DNA of 7,165 bases from Candidatus Zipacnadia bacterium (GCA_029821255.1 JALGTS010000127.1:1-7165); one strand, 5' to 3'. Counted from the first letter of the stretch, positions 1-6,994 are shown. The notes: generated from the sequence alone by a model not told the origin. Numbers and translations are program-made.

Positions 1-2
1 AC

Positions 3-80
3 TCCGGTAATGTGCGAAAACAGACACTGACAGAGTATACCCGCCAATACGTACTCACTTACAGAAAGGGCGGCTGCTGA
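3..80 (+). CDS. Possible 3' end of an upstream gene (partial)
   Basis: One forward frame is open from the window edge to a TGA at 78-80, giving 25 residues that end in YRKGGC. The other two forward frames stop earlier, at 8-10 and 28-30. If real, this gene would end 26 bp before the flippase start, which fits the tight spacing seen elsewhere in the block. The piece is too short to assign to a family, and an open frame of 25 codons can occur by chance. The call rests only on frame openness and position. Confidence 0.3.
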   Translation, partial: SGNVRKQTLTEYTRQYVLTYRKGGC

Positions 81-106
81 ATTGCCGTAACTACCGTACA
101 AGACCA

Positions 107-1618
107 ATGTCCAGAGCTGAGCGAACTGTAAGAGATGCCGCGAAACTTTACGGGGCACAGGTAACGGCAGGAGGCTTTGCCGTAGTCTTTTCGGCCTGGC
201 TGGCCCGCAATCTGCCCAGCGCTGAGCTCTCACTGTGGCCAGTTTGCATCAGCTTGGCTGCTATCGTCCAGGCGTTTGGTGGATTGGGAATCAGCGACCT
301 GTTTGTGCGATTGGTGCCGGCACTGCTGCAGGATAAGAAGCGGCGAGAGGCCGGAGCGCTGCTCAGGACCGGCCTGGCACTCAACGTCGTAGCGGTGGTG
401 TTGCTAACTGCTCTGCTGGTAATTGCCGCCAAGCAAGTCACGACGCTGTTGTTGCATGATGAGGTGGAAGCGTTACTGGTGAGAATGTTGGGTGCTGCCG
501 TGCTGTTCAGGGCAACGTACAAACATCTGGAACGGGCCCTGTATGCCGTTCAGGAATTCGGCAAGGCGGCTGCTATTCGCCTCGTATCACAGGTCTGTCG
601 GCCTTCTCTTGCCGTGGTTCTCTACTTGATGATGGGTATAAAGGGCGCAATTCTGGTCCTGTCGGTTGTCCCGTTCCTGGCGACAGTTGCGTCGCTGATA
701 TGCCTGTGGCCATACCTCGCTGTGTGGGGGGCCCCCCACCGGCCAGGCTATGTGATCAGACAGGCCCTACCCTTCTATGGAGCGTCCTTAGCAAACTTGG
801 GAACAAGGCGGTTGGACTATGTGATTGTCGGTGCGCTTACCATGCCGGAGCAGTTAGCGGCTTACTATGTCGCGCGTAAGCTCGTCAGTTACTTGGGGAT
901 GCTGAATACCAGTGTGCTGGATTCTGTAACACCGAAATTGGCTGAATATCGACAGCGAACGCGCAGTGAAGTGCAAGATGGTTTCGTGCGATGCTGGAGG
1001 TATTTGTTTTTGGGATTGCTGCCGTTGCACGTCGGTCTCGCGGTTACCGCTGGCCCAATCGTTGAGCTCTACGCTGGCGGCCGGTATCCTGGCGCTGGCC
1101 CAATTATGAGCCTTCTGGTCATGGCCTTCTTCGTGGCAACGATAGCCGGCCTGTATCGGGCTCATGTCATAGTATACGCGAAACGCTGGTACTTGACTGC
1201 GTTAGATACCACGGCCGGTCTTATCGCAGTGTTCCTAAGTGCAGTGTTTGTAATCTGGCTGGGCGGAATAGGCGTCCCGTTGGCTCAAACTGCGGCATTC
1301 TTGGTCCAGGGAGCATTGGCAAGTATGCTGCTGAGGAAGACGCTCACCTTGAGGTATGACAGCCAGGCAGTCGGGCTATCTGTGATGGGGAGTGGAGTTG
1401 TGGCTGCTGTAGGACTGGCATGTGTTACAGTCATTCATAGTCCATGGTCGCTTGCAGCGGCGATACCATTGGGGATCGGAGTATATTTTGCTGCCCTGGT
1501 AGGTAGACTCACCAAAGAGGACACCAATTTGCTGTTGCGATTAATGCCTTTTGCCTTCGTCAGCCGCATTGCGGCCTTGCTGCGTCGCCCTCTCCTTGAG
1601 TCACACCACAGCAAATGA
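107..1618 (+). CDS. Wzx-type polysaccharide flippase (MOP superfamily)
   Basis: This 503-residue, strongly hydrophobic protein is an inner-membrane oligosaccharide flippase of the Wzx/RfbX kind, expected to move undecaprenyl-linked repeat units from the cytoplasmic to the periplasmic face. About 12 to 14 membrane segments can be seen, for example near residues 15-33, 45-68, 87-108, 160-202, 296-316, 333-355, 366-408, 424-443 and 448-466. The N-terminal stretch (AAKLYGAQ, about 11-18) and the start of the second half (about 219-262: LPFYGASLANLG, then LDYVIVGAL and AAYYVARKL) follow the family pattern. Length is normal for Wzx, though somewhat long. The ATG at 107 lacks a good Shine-Dalgarno site but places the family N-terminus correctly. 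A Wzy-like gene follows after 16 bp, which supports a Wzx/Wzy pathway role. The substrate cannot be read from sequence. A 16-bp perfect palindrome lies inside the gene at 724-739. Confidence 0.88.
   Translation: MSRAERTVRDAAKLYGAQVTAGGFAVVFSAWLARNLPSAELSLWPVCISLAAIVQAFGGLGISDLFVRLVPALLQDKKRREAGALLRTGLALNVVAVVLLTALLVIAAKQVTTLLLHDEVEALLVRMLGAAVLFRATYKHLERALYAVQEFGKAAAIRLVSQVCRPSLAVVLYLMMGIKGAILVLSVVPFLATVASLICLWPYLAVWGAPHRPGYVIRQALPFYGASLANLGTRRLDYVIVGALTMPEQLAAYYVARKLVSYLGMLNTSVLDSVTPKLAEYRQRTRSEVQDGFVRCWRYLFLGLLPLHVGLAVTAGPIVELYAGGRYPGAGPIMSLLVMAFFVATIAGLYRAHVIVYAKRWYLTALDTTAGLIAVFLSAVFVIWLGGIGVPLAQTAAFLVQGALASMLLRKTLTLRYDSQAVGLSVMGSGVVAAVGLACVTVIHSPWSLAAAIPLGIGVYFAALVGRLTKEDTNLLLRLMPFAFVSRIAALLRRPLLESHHSK
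724..739. repeat. 16-bp perfect palindrome with G6C6 core
   Basis: GTGGGGGGCCCCCCAC reads identically on both strands. It encodes the WGAPH region of the flippase (about residues 207-211), between two membrane segments. Whether it has any function is unknown. Confidence 0.9.
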
Positions 1619-1620
1619 CC

Positions 1621-1624
1621 GGAG
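1621..1624 (+). promoter_or_regulatory. Ribosome-binding site for the Wzy-like gene
   Basis: GGAG lies 10 nt before the ATG at 1635, just after the flippase stop. It favours 1635 over the upstream in-frame ATG at 1551, which lies inside the flippase, and over the ATG at 1662, which has no purine-rich leader. Confidence 0.5.
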
Positions 1625-1634
1625 CATACTAATA

Positions 1635-3107
1635 ATGACAATTCATCGTGGCTTCAGCTTAATGTCCAAAACGAAGCTATCAGGACGTTCTATCGCTCCT
1701 ATAGTGATAGTGGCGGCTGGCCTTTGCTTCGCGGTAGCGGCGGGTTTGCTGCTGATGCAAATTGGCCCGACAGGGGCGGTATTGTTACCATCGGCAGTCG
1801 GTGCAATATTGCTGGCGCTTTGGTCACCATTCTGGGCTCTGGCGATAACACTCGTACAGTTCGCCTTTATCCCCAGCGAAGGCACGTTGTTTGGCTATTT
1901 CGTCCCGAATGTGCTTCAGTTGCTTGCTCCTGTGGTGCTGGGGGCAGCTCTCCTGCAAGCGCTAAAGAATGCTGACCACGAACGCTTAGCGCTCCGACTG
2001 ACAGACTTCTTCGTGGGGGGCTTTGGAGTTTGGGGATTGGTTGGCATGTTTTTTAGTGGTACACTTGGCCGCTGGAAATGGTATGGCAACAGGATGCTAC
2101 TTCCCATGACGCTCTATTTCGCAGCGCGTTTGTTGCGCTTTGACCGGAAGCAGGTGCGCATGCTTCTTCTCATTCTGTTGGCTGCGATAGCTGTACAATC
2201 GGTGTTGATGTTCCGGGAGAGCACGGCCGGTAGCAGTCCCATATATCAAGTACACGAGGGCCTTACGCAAGGAGTTAAGCCAGCCAAGGGGCCTTTTGCT
2301 TTTAATTGGAAAGCTGCCACCTATTTGACGCTGTGGCCTTCGCTGTTCGTTTATGCAATAGCTTCAACTTCCGACAGACGGCGGAAAGCACTGTGGGCCG
2401 TAGGGTTGCTTGCAGTGTTGGCTGCCTCTACGCGTACCATGGAAAGGTCGGGGATAGCGGCCAGCCTGATCGCGATTGTAGTTTGTTTCATTTCACCCCG
2501 ACTGAGGCGGACCACATTAGCCATAGTGGCCATCTTGGCTGTTGCGTATGTTCCATGGTCAATGGGACGAGCCGGCGGCGGTCTGCTGGAGCGCTTTCGA
2601 CAAACGGACGAGTCGCGGTACGCCTACCGGACAGCAGCGATTAACTTACTCAAGTCGGACCGATGGAATCCAATCTTCGGTATCGGGTGGACTGGCTTCA
2701 GGGACGTGGCGGGTCATTTTGGTACGGAAGAAGAAGTCGTTGCCTGGGGCAGACGGAGGGGCACCGTTGCCGAGATCGCTGAGGGCTCTGCTCTGCACAA
2801 TGTATGGTTGGCAATCCCGGTGGAATTCGGTGGAGTCGGGGTCCTACTTGCTGTGGGGCTGTTTGTAGGTCTGATCCGAGGAATTGTGGCTATTCGCAAG
2901 TTGGCTTTAGCGGGTTCCCGGGTCGATGATGGGCTGGTGGTGTCTATCCTGGGGAGCCTAATTGCGTTGGCAGCGGTGGGGTATTATCAGAACATCTATG
3001 CGATGGCCGAGAGTATGTCTGTGTTTTGGGTCTTCTACGGTTTGCTGGCAGCTTGCCCTCGTGCGTTCTTGGAAGATGAGATTCAGCAACCCGGGGAGCA
3101 TAATTGA
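1635..3107 (+). CDS. O-antigen polymerase/ligase family membrane protein (Wzy/WaaL-like)
   Basis: This 490-residue polytopic membrane protein resembles the Wzy_C / O-antigen ligase family. Such proteins join undecaprenyl-linked repeat units into a polymer or transfer glycan to an acceptor in the periplasm. Roughly 11 to 13 membrane segments are visible, including 20-41, 46-72, 92-110, 121-140, 175-195, 253-288 and 295-309. A long hydrophilic loop (about 310-385) follows, then more helices at 390-418, 434-452 and 462-474. Family-like features are the STRTMERSG stretch (about 265-273), the Arg-containing loop leading into NPIFGIGWTGF (about 345-355), and LHNVWLAIPVEFGG (about 387-400) with His388. 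The frame is open back to 1551, but that start overlaps the flippase, so I chose the ATG at 1635 with GGAG upstream. The flippase neighbour favours polymerase over ligase, but sequence alone does not separate the two. Residues 408-428 reappear in a remnant at 4449-4511. Confidence 0.83.
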   Translation: MTIHRGFSLMSKTKLSGRSIAPIVIVAAGLCFAVAAGLLLMQIGPTGAVLLPSAVGAILLALWSPFWALAITLVQFAFIPSEGTLFGYFVPNVLQLLAPVVLGAALLQALKNADHERLALRLTDFFVGGFGVWGLVGMFFSGTLGRWKWYGNRMLLPMTLYFAARLLRFDRKQVRMLLLILLAAIAVQSVLMFRESTAGSSPIYQVHEGLTQGVKPAKGPFAFNWKAATYLTLWPSLFVYAIASTSDRRRKALWAVGLLAVLAASTRTMERSGIAASLIAIVVCFISPRLRRTTLAIVAILAVAYVPWSMGRAGGGLLERFRQTDESRYAYRTAAINLLKSDRWNPIFGIGWTGFRDVAGHFGTEEEVVAWGRRRGTVAEIAEGSALHNVWLAIPVEFGGVGVLLAVGLFVGLIRGIVAIRKLALAGSRVDDGLVVSILGSLIALAAVGYYQNIYAMAESMSVFWVFYGLLAACPRAFLEDEIQQPGEHN

Positions 3108-3371
3108 TTTGTTGCACTGAGATACGAGCAGAGGCCCAGACTGTGATAGTAGATGGTAACGGCATCTTTGAGGGCGCAGCCAGTGGATAGGGCTACACGT
3201 TCTGTCAGGTCTACTAACAGGTCCAAGTGCAGTGAATACCACCAAACAGTGTCCGAGGTGCGCAGCAGGTAGCAACTCAAGCGACTTGTGACAGATCACT
3301 CTTTGCTCTGCTGCATCAGATCCTTGTTGCAGAGGCAGCACTGCGTACCATTGAAGGGACAGCAATATTGA
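3108..3371 (+). other. 264-bp intergenic gap before the sulfotransferase
   Basis: No convincing gene was found here. The frames contain only short runs, including a 39-codon ATG frame at 3153-3272 with no ribosome-binding site and an Arg/Ser-rich product, and a TTG frame at 3104-3190. A small dyad, GTGA-CAGA-TCAC, sits at 3288-3299. A weak inverted repeat (CTCTGC at 3306-3311, GCAGAG at 3329-3334) has a 17-nt loop and no T-tract. The gap is long compared with the 16-18 bp spacers elsewhere, so it could hold a promoter or be a recombination scar; neither is shown. Confidence 0.6.
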
Positions 3372-4349
3372 ATGGCCGAGCGCATAACTGCTGTAAATCC
3401 GATTTTTGTCGTTGGGATGAATAGGGGCGGTAGCACTCTTCTGAGCAATATCCTGTGTCGGCATCCGCATGTGGTTGCCCCCCAGCACAGGCTTCACTCA
3501 GGCTGCCACGAAAGCCAGGTGTTGCGGCACGCGTGGTACTGGGGTGACCTCAGCGACACAAGCAACTTCATACGCTTCCTGGAGCTGTATTCGTCCGGCG
3601 ACTTTTTTGCGTTGGCGGAGGGCGATAAGGAGTATTTCTACAAGCACCGGCCGGATGACTTCTACCACTTCTTCTTCGAACTAATGGACCGGTTTGCTGT
3701 CCGGCATAGCGCCAAGTACCGGACAACAAAGCTTGACCAGGAGTTCTACCACCACCCGAGTGAGCTGAACCATTTCTTGTCTATGGTGAGGGACAGATAC
3801 GATGCACCGAAGTTCATTGGTATTCTGCGCGACTTTCCGGAAGTGTTGAAGTCGCGCCTGCGGAAGCGGGTGCAAGCAGATAACCTAAGGCGGGTGCGTT
3901 TTTCCATTCCTCATCAATGGTTCGCTCTGAGCCAGACCATAAGATATGCAGCGGAGCGCCCTCGGATACAGCAGATTGTGTACGACTGGAATGGCCTAAT
4001 GCTGGATTTCAGGGATGTTGTAGACGACCTGGAGCACACCGCCCATCGCATCTGTTCGTATCTCAATCTTGAATATTCGCCCCGAATGCTCAAAAGACAA
4101 TTCGCCAGGAATACGAGCTTTAGTGACGCCCGAGAGCGCCAACAGATCATCGCGCCGTGGCAATTATGGTTGTTAGACCGATTGGTGCGACCAGTGTTCG
4201 CAACGGTTCCTTCATTGGGCAGCATGTGGCGACGAATGCGATCGGCCCGTGATCGGCAACGTTGCCCCCTCTACTGGCGTCTGCTCGCCGAAGAGTACTC
4301 ACTATATTCTCCGCAGAAAGCACAGGAGGAGCCACCGGACAACGTGTGA
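3372..4349 (+). CDS. PAPS-dependent sulfotransferase, probable polysaccharide-modifying enzyme
   Basis: This 325-residue soluble protein resembles P-loop-like sulfotransferases that move sulfate from 3'-phosphoadenosine-5'-phosphosulfate (PAPS) to a hydroxyl group. The N-terminal FVVGMNRGGSTLL (residues 12-24) is the 5'-phosphosulfate-binding loop. IGILRDFPEVLKSR (149-162) is the 3'-phosphate-binding strand and helix, with Arg153 and Ser161 at the expected places. RNTSF (246-250) matches the C-terminal conserved segment of many family members. TTKLDQEFYHHP (118-129) resembles the core segment where these enzymes often have Lys and His. No signal peptide or membrane segment is seen, so cytoplasmic action on a lipid-linked sugar is likely. 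The ATG at 3372 follows AAGGGA (3354-3359) at a longish 12-nt spacing. Gaps of 264 and 248 bp flank the gene, unlike its neighbours, which suggests separate arrival. The acceptor sugar is unknown, and a protein target is less likely given the context. Confidence 0.85.
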   Translation: MAERITAVNPIFVVGMNRGGSTLLSNILCRHPHVVAPQHRLHSGCHESQVLRHAWYWGDLSDTSNFIRFLELYSSGDFFALAEGDKEYFYKHRPDDFYHFFFELMDRFAVRHSAKYRTTKLDQEFYHHPSELNHFLSMVRDRYDAPKFIGILRDFPEVLKSRLRKRVQADNLRRVRFSIPHQWFALSQTIRYAAERPRIQQIVYDWNGLMLDFRDVVDDLEHTAHRICSYLNLEYSPRMLKRQFARNTSFSDARERQQIIAPWQLWLLDRLVRPVFATVPSLGSMWRRMRSARDRQRCPLYWRLLAEEYSLYSPQKAQEEPPDNV

Positions 4350-4421
4350 CCTGCGTACGCTGCGTCGCCGGCTCCGGGGGAAGATCGCATAGGGGGGCAG
4401 CTTGCCCGATGTTCTTTCTGC

Positions 4422-4577
4422 CCGTACAATGGGTGCCTAATGATGTCAGGGTTGCTGGGAGGTCCGATTCGGGGAATTATGGCTGTCCGTAGAGTTGCAT
4501 TGGTAGCTTCCTGGATATTTATTGAAAGCGATGCTCAGGCAAAGGGCGCGACTGTGATGGGCTTGTTTCACCGATAG
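4422..4577 (+). pseudogene. Decayed 3' fragment of a second Wzy-like gene
   Basis: In the frame that ends at the TAG at 4575-4577, codons 4449-4511 translate to a segment containing PIRGIMAVRRVALVAS. It aligns without gaps to residues 408-428 of the Wzy-like protein (coded at 2856-2918), with 12 of 21 residues identical and further changes conservative (I/V, K/R, L/V). At DNA level the central 51 bases differ at roughly one position in three, so this is an old or diverged copy. A weaker match continues at 4530-4574 against residues 455-469 after an implied loss of about 20 codons, and a YN-x-x-L trace at 4425-4439 could mark the HNVWL motif. No ribosome-binding site precedes it, and no membrane protein could be made from it. 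The call is inferred by eye from one local alignment; chance similarity between short hydrophobic segments is the alternative. Confidence 0.45.
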
Positions 4578-4580
4578 TTG

Positions 4581-4589
4581 GGAGGAGAG
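4581..4589 (+). promoter_or_regulatory. Strong ribosome-binding site selecting a GTG start
   Basis: GGAGGAGAG lies 8 nt before the GTG at 4598. It is the best Shine-Dalgarno match in front of any gene here and is the main reason to accept a GTG start for the first glycosyltransferase. The nearby ATG at 4608 is out of frame. Confidence 0.7.
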
Positions 4590-4597
4590 CCAGTACT

Positions 4598-5779
4598 GTG
4601 TCAATTGATGAGAGGGGTATTCTCCAGGGTGCCGATAGCAGTAAGGGCTACGGGCTTCGCGTAGGTGAGGAGGTCCGTGTAGGCCAGTGCATTGATGGGT
4701 TAGAGCGTGGTGGTGCTGAGCAGATTGTCAGACTGTTGGTTAAGTACGCCGATCCGTTGTTTAAACACCACATATATGCTTTTGCTGACGGCCCCATGGC
4801 AGCAGAGATACAGGCATTGGGAGCCCCTGTGACTATCGTACGAAGACGTATGCCCAAATTAGATCCCTCCCTCATTTGGAGGCTATCCCGTGCATTGCGC
4901 GCGGACGGTATTAGGCTTTTGCATACCCATATCTTCGGAGCTTGCCTACATGGCCGGCTTGCAGCTATGTTGCTGGGGCGGTTACCAGTGGTGGTAACTG
5001 AGCACAATGTCGCGACTAAGTACAAGGGATATCAACGTCTGACAAATCGCTGGCTGTCAAGGTGGTCGCAGAGGATAGTGGCAGTCTCAGACGAAGTGGG
5101 TCGGTCTCTGACCAGTGACATCGGGGTTTCTCCGGAGAAAGTTCGAATCGTGTGCAACGGTGTAGACACAGACCACTTCGCAACGTTACCAACTCGCGAA
5201 GCTGCTAGAGATTACCTGAAGATTCCGCGACATGTACGGGTCGTCGGTAGCATAGGAAGGCTCACGCGCCAAAAAGGATACGGCTATCTGCTGCAGGCAA
5301 TGAGTATACTCCTGCAGGACTGTTCTGGGGTCCATCTGGTTCTGGTGGGTAAAGGGGAACAGCGTTCTGCGCTTGAGCAACAGGCATCTGAACTGGGCAT
5401 ATCCGAAAATACTCACTTCGTAGGATTGCATCCCGACATACGGCGGCTGCTCCCCGCCTTCGACGTATTTGCTATGAGCTCGTTGTGGGAAGGATTACCC
5501 ATGGCATTGTTAGAAGCTATGGCTGCGGGTCTCCCCTGTGTGGCTACCACAGCAGGCGGGATAGTCAATGTGATTGACGACGGTGTCAATGGCCTGCTGG
5601 TGCCCCCAGCTGATCCTGGTAGTTTGGCTGCAGCAATCAAGCGGGTGATTGATAAACCCCAGGAAGCGCAGCGTATGGGTGAGCACGCTAAAACCACTGT
5701 AGAGCGAGACTTTAGTGCGCGAAGGATGACAGCGGAGTATGAGGATGTCTATAGAGAAGTGCTCTCCACGGCGAGTTGA
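4598..5779 (+). CDS. GT4-family glycosyltransferase (GT-B fold)
   Basis: This 393-residue protein is a retaining glycosyltransferase of family GT4, expected to add a sugar from a nucleotide-sugar donor to a lipid-linked glycan at the cytoplasmic face of the inner membrane. The N-terminal acceptor domain opens with GLERGGAEQIV (34-44), with the glycine-rich loop GGAE at 38-41. HTH (109-111) and VVVTEHN (131-137) match the usual Rossmann-domain segments. The C-terminal donor domain has NGVD (187-190), GRLTRQKG (220-227), VLVGKGE (248-254) and the EX7E motif, Glu298 to Glu306, in EGLPMALLEAMAAGLP. All expected elements are present and the length is typical. The GTG start at 4598 follows GGAGGAGAG, leaving about 25 extra residues before the first beta strand. 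The second glycosyltransferase begins 18 bp after the stop, so the two are probably co-transcribed. Donor sugar and linkage cannot be read from sequence. Confidence 0.9.
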   Translation: MSIDERGILQGADSSKGYGLRVGEEVRVGQCIDGLERGGAEQIVRLLVKYADPLFKHHIYAFADGPMAAEIQALGAPVTIVRRRMPKLDPSLIWRLSRALRADGIRLLHTHIFGACLHGRLAAMLLGRLPVVVTEHNVATKYKGYQRLTNRWLSRWSQRIVAVSDEVGRSLTSDIGVSPEKVRIVCNGVDTDHFATLPTREAARDYLKIPRHVRVVGSIGRLTRQKGYGYLLQAMSILLQDCSGVHLVLVGKGEQRSALEQQASELGISENTHFVGLHPDIRRLLPAFDVFAMSSLWEGLPMALLEAMAAGLPCVATTAGGIVNVIDDGVNGLLVPPADPGSLAAAIKRVIDKPQEAQRMGEHAKTTVERDFSARRMTAEYEDVYREVLSTAS

Positions 5780-5797
5780 TACGCTGTTAGACTGCCT

Positions 5798-6994
5798 ATG
5801 CGTAAATCTATCAGCCTGGCAGCGGAGTACAGTCGTACCGAGGCTGTCAGAGGATTGCCATCAGTGCAAAAGTCCGTTAAGAAAATTCATTTGTGTATTC
5901 TACATACCAGCTCCGCCGTTCCGCAGATGCTTCTGGGGCAGGACTGTGAGCGTGTAGGTGGGGCCGAACTGCAACTGGCTGAAATAGCTCGGCAATTGTC
6001 CCAGCGCGGCTGGCCGGTGACCTTCGCTTTCGAGAGTCACGGCCATAAGTTGGAGACCAGTACGGTTGCAGGGGTGCGGCTGCTAAGTGTTGATACCTCA
6101 TCGGCTTCTCTGCCCATAGCAAGGTTTTTTACTCACACGCTACCCGGCAACTGGCGTTTGATAGCCCAAGCCAATGCTGACGTCTATTTGCAAATGGGGG
6201 TGGGATGGCAGAACGCGCTTCTCGCTTGGGCCTGCCGGAAGGCTAATCGTAAGTTCATTCTGTGGCTTGCCTCGATCACGGATCCAGTCTGCCATAAGCC
6301 CGGTCACTGGTACTTGCGTGCTCATGAGCGATGGCTCGCTCACTACGGACTCAAGCATGCCGATATCATTGTGGCTCAGACTCGCGACCAACAGCGACTA
6401 CTACACGAGCACCACAGTCGTGACTCGGTGCTCATCCGCAATGTTTGGCCAATGAAGGCAGAGGAGTATGTGGCGCCTGGTGGAACACCCAAAGTGTTCT
6501 GGGCAGCTACTATGCGGGCTCTGAAGCGACCACACTTATTTTTGGATGTGGCCGCGGCACTGCCCAATATTCGGTTTATGATGGCTGGAGTGCCAGCTGA
6601 GGATAGTCCAGAACTCTATCAAGAGGTTGAAGCTCGCGCCAAGACTATGCCCAATGTGGATTTCTTGGGTTTTGTGCCTTTTCGGCAGATAGATAAGTAC
6701 TATGCCGAGGCCTCGGCTTACCTGTGCACTTCAACCATTGAGGGCTTTCCCAATACCTTCCTGCAGGCGTGGAGCCATGGCCGGCCGGTGGTTTCAACCT
6801 TTGATCCGGATGAGGTTATCTGTGAGCATAACCTGGGGTTTCATTGTCAGGATTTTGATGAGCTGGTAACTGCTGTGCGTACAGCGTGTGAAAACAGCTC
6901 GGACTACGCAGGGCAAGTGCGAGCTTATTTGCGCACATATCATTCGCCTGAAGTGATAATCCCTCAAATTGAAAGACTTCTTTGGGAAGAATAG
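5798..6994 (+). CDS. GT4-family glycosyltransferase with EX7Q variant motif
   Basis: This 398-residue protein is a second GT-B fold glycosyltransferase, probably adding another sugar to the same lipid-linked repeat unit. The N-terminal domain starts at about residue 28 (VKKIHLCIL) and has VGGAELQLAEIA (53-64). LWLASITDP (155-163) and ADIIVAQT (188-195) follow. The donor domain shows RNVWP (214-218), WAATMRALKRP (235-245) with basic residues at the usual phosphate-contact site, FLGFVPF (289-295) and EGFPNTFLQAW (315-325). In that last motif the second Glu of EX7E is Gln323, while Glu315 is kept. The start is uncertain. The ATG at 5798 has no clear ribosome-binding site, whereas an in-frame GTG at 5864 (residue 23) has AGAGGA 9 nt upstream and would give 376 residues, closer to the conserved fold. 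The longer form is listed because ATG is the commoner start codon. Confidence 0.87.
   Translation: MRKSISLAAEYSRTEAVRGLPSVQKSVKKIHLCILHTSSAVPQMLLGQDCERVGGAELQLAEIARQLSQRGWPVTFAFESHGHKLETSTVAGVRLLSVDTSSASLPIARFFTHTLPGNWRLIAQANADVYLQMGVGWQNALLAWACRKANRKFILWLASITDPVCHKPGHWYLRAHERWLAHYGLKHADIIVAQTRDQQRLLHEHHSRDSVLIRNVWPMKAEEYVAPGGTPKVFWAATMRALKRPHLFLDVAAALPNIRFMMAGVPAEDSPELYQEVEARAKTMPNVDFLGFVPFRQIDKYYAEASAYLCTSTIEGFPNTFLQAWSHGRPVVSTFDPDEVICEHNLGFHCQDFDELVTAVRTACENSSDYAGQVRAYLRTYHSPEVIIPQIERLLWEE
5849..5854 (+). promoter_or_regulatory. Possible ribosome-binding site for an alternative GTG start
   Basis: AGAGGA lies 9 nt before an in-frame GTG at 5864 inside the second glycosyltransferase frame. 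It is a better match than anything before the ATG at 5798 and would remove 22 residues that precede the conserved domain. Confidence 0.35.

Noticed and set aside
1551..1634. Longer version of the Wzy-like protein starting at the ATG at 1551
   Set aside because: It would overlap the flippase by 68 bases, adds a non-hydrophobic Cys/Ser-rich leader unlike the family, and a better-placed start with GGAG exists at 1635.
3153..3272. Small 39-codon forward ORF in the first long gap
   Set aside because: No ribosome-binding site, an Arg/Ser-rich product with no motif, and a length expected by chance.
2958..3497. Minus-strand open frame of 179 codons crossing the gap between the wzy-like gene and the sulfotransferase
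   Set aside because: It overlaps the coding ends of two well-supported genes on the other strand, has no recognisable motif or ribosome-binding site, and its product looks like antisense of the real genes.
4262..4492. Forward open frame of 76 codons overlapping the sulfotransferase 3' end
   Set aside because: It begins inside the sulfotransferase in another frame, has no ribosome-binding site, and is in a different frame from the wzy-like remnant.
4667..4674. Very strong Shine-Dalgarno-like GAGGAGGT inside the first glycosyltransferase
   Set aside because: The GTG just after it (4677) is out of frame and no usual in-frame start codon follows; the bases simply encode Glu-Glu-Val.
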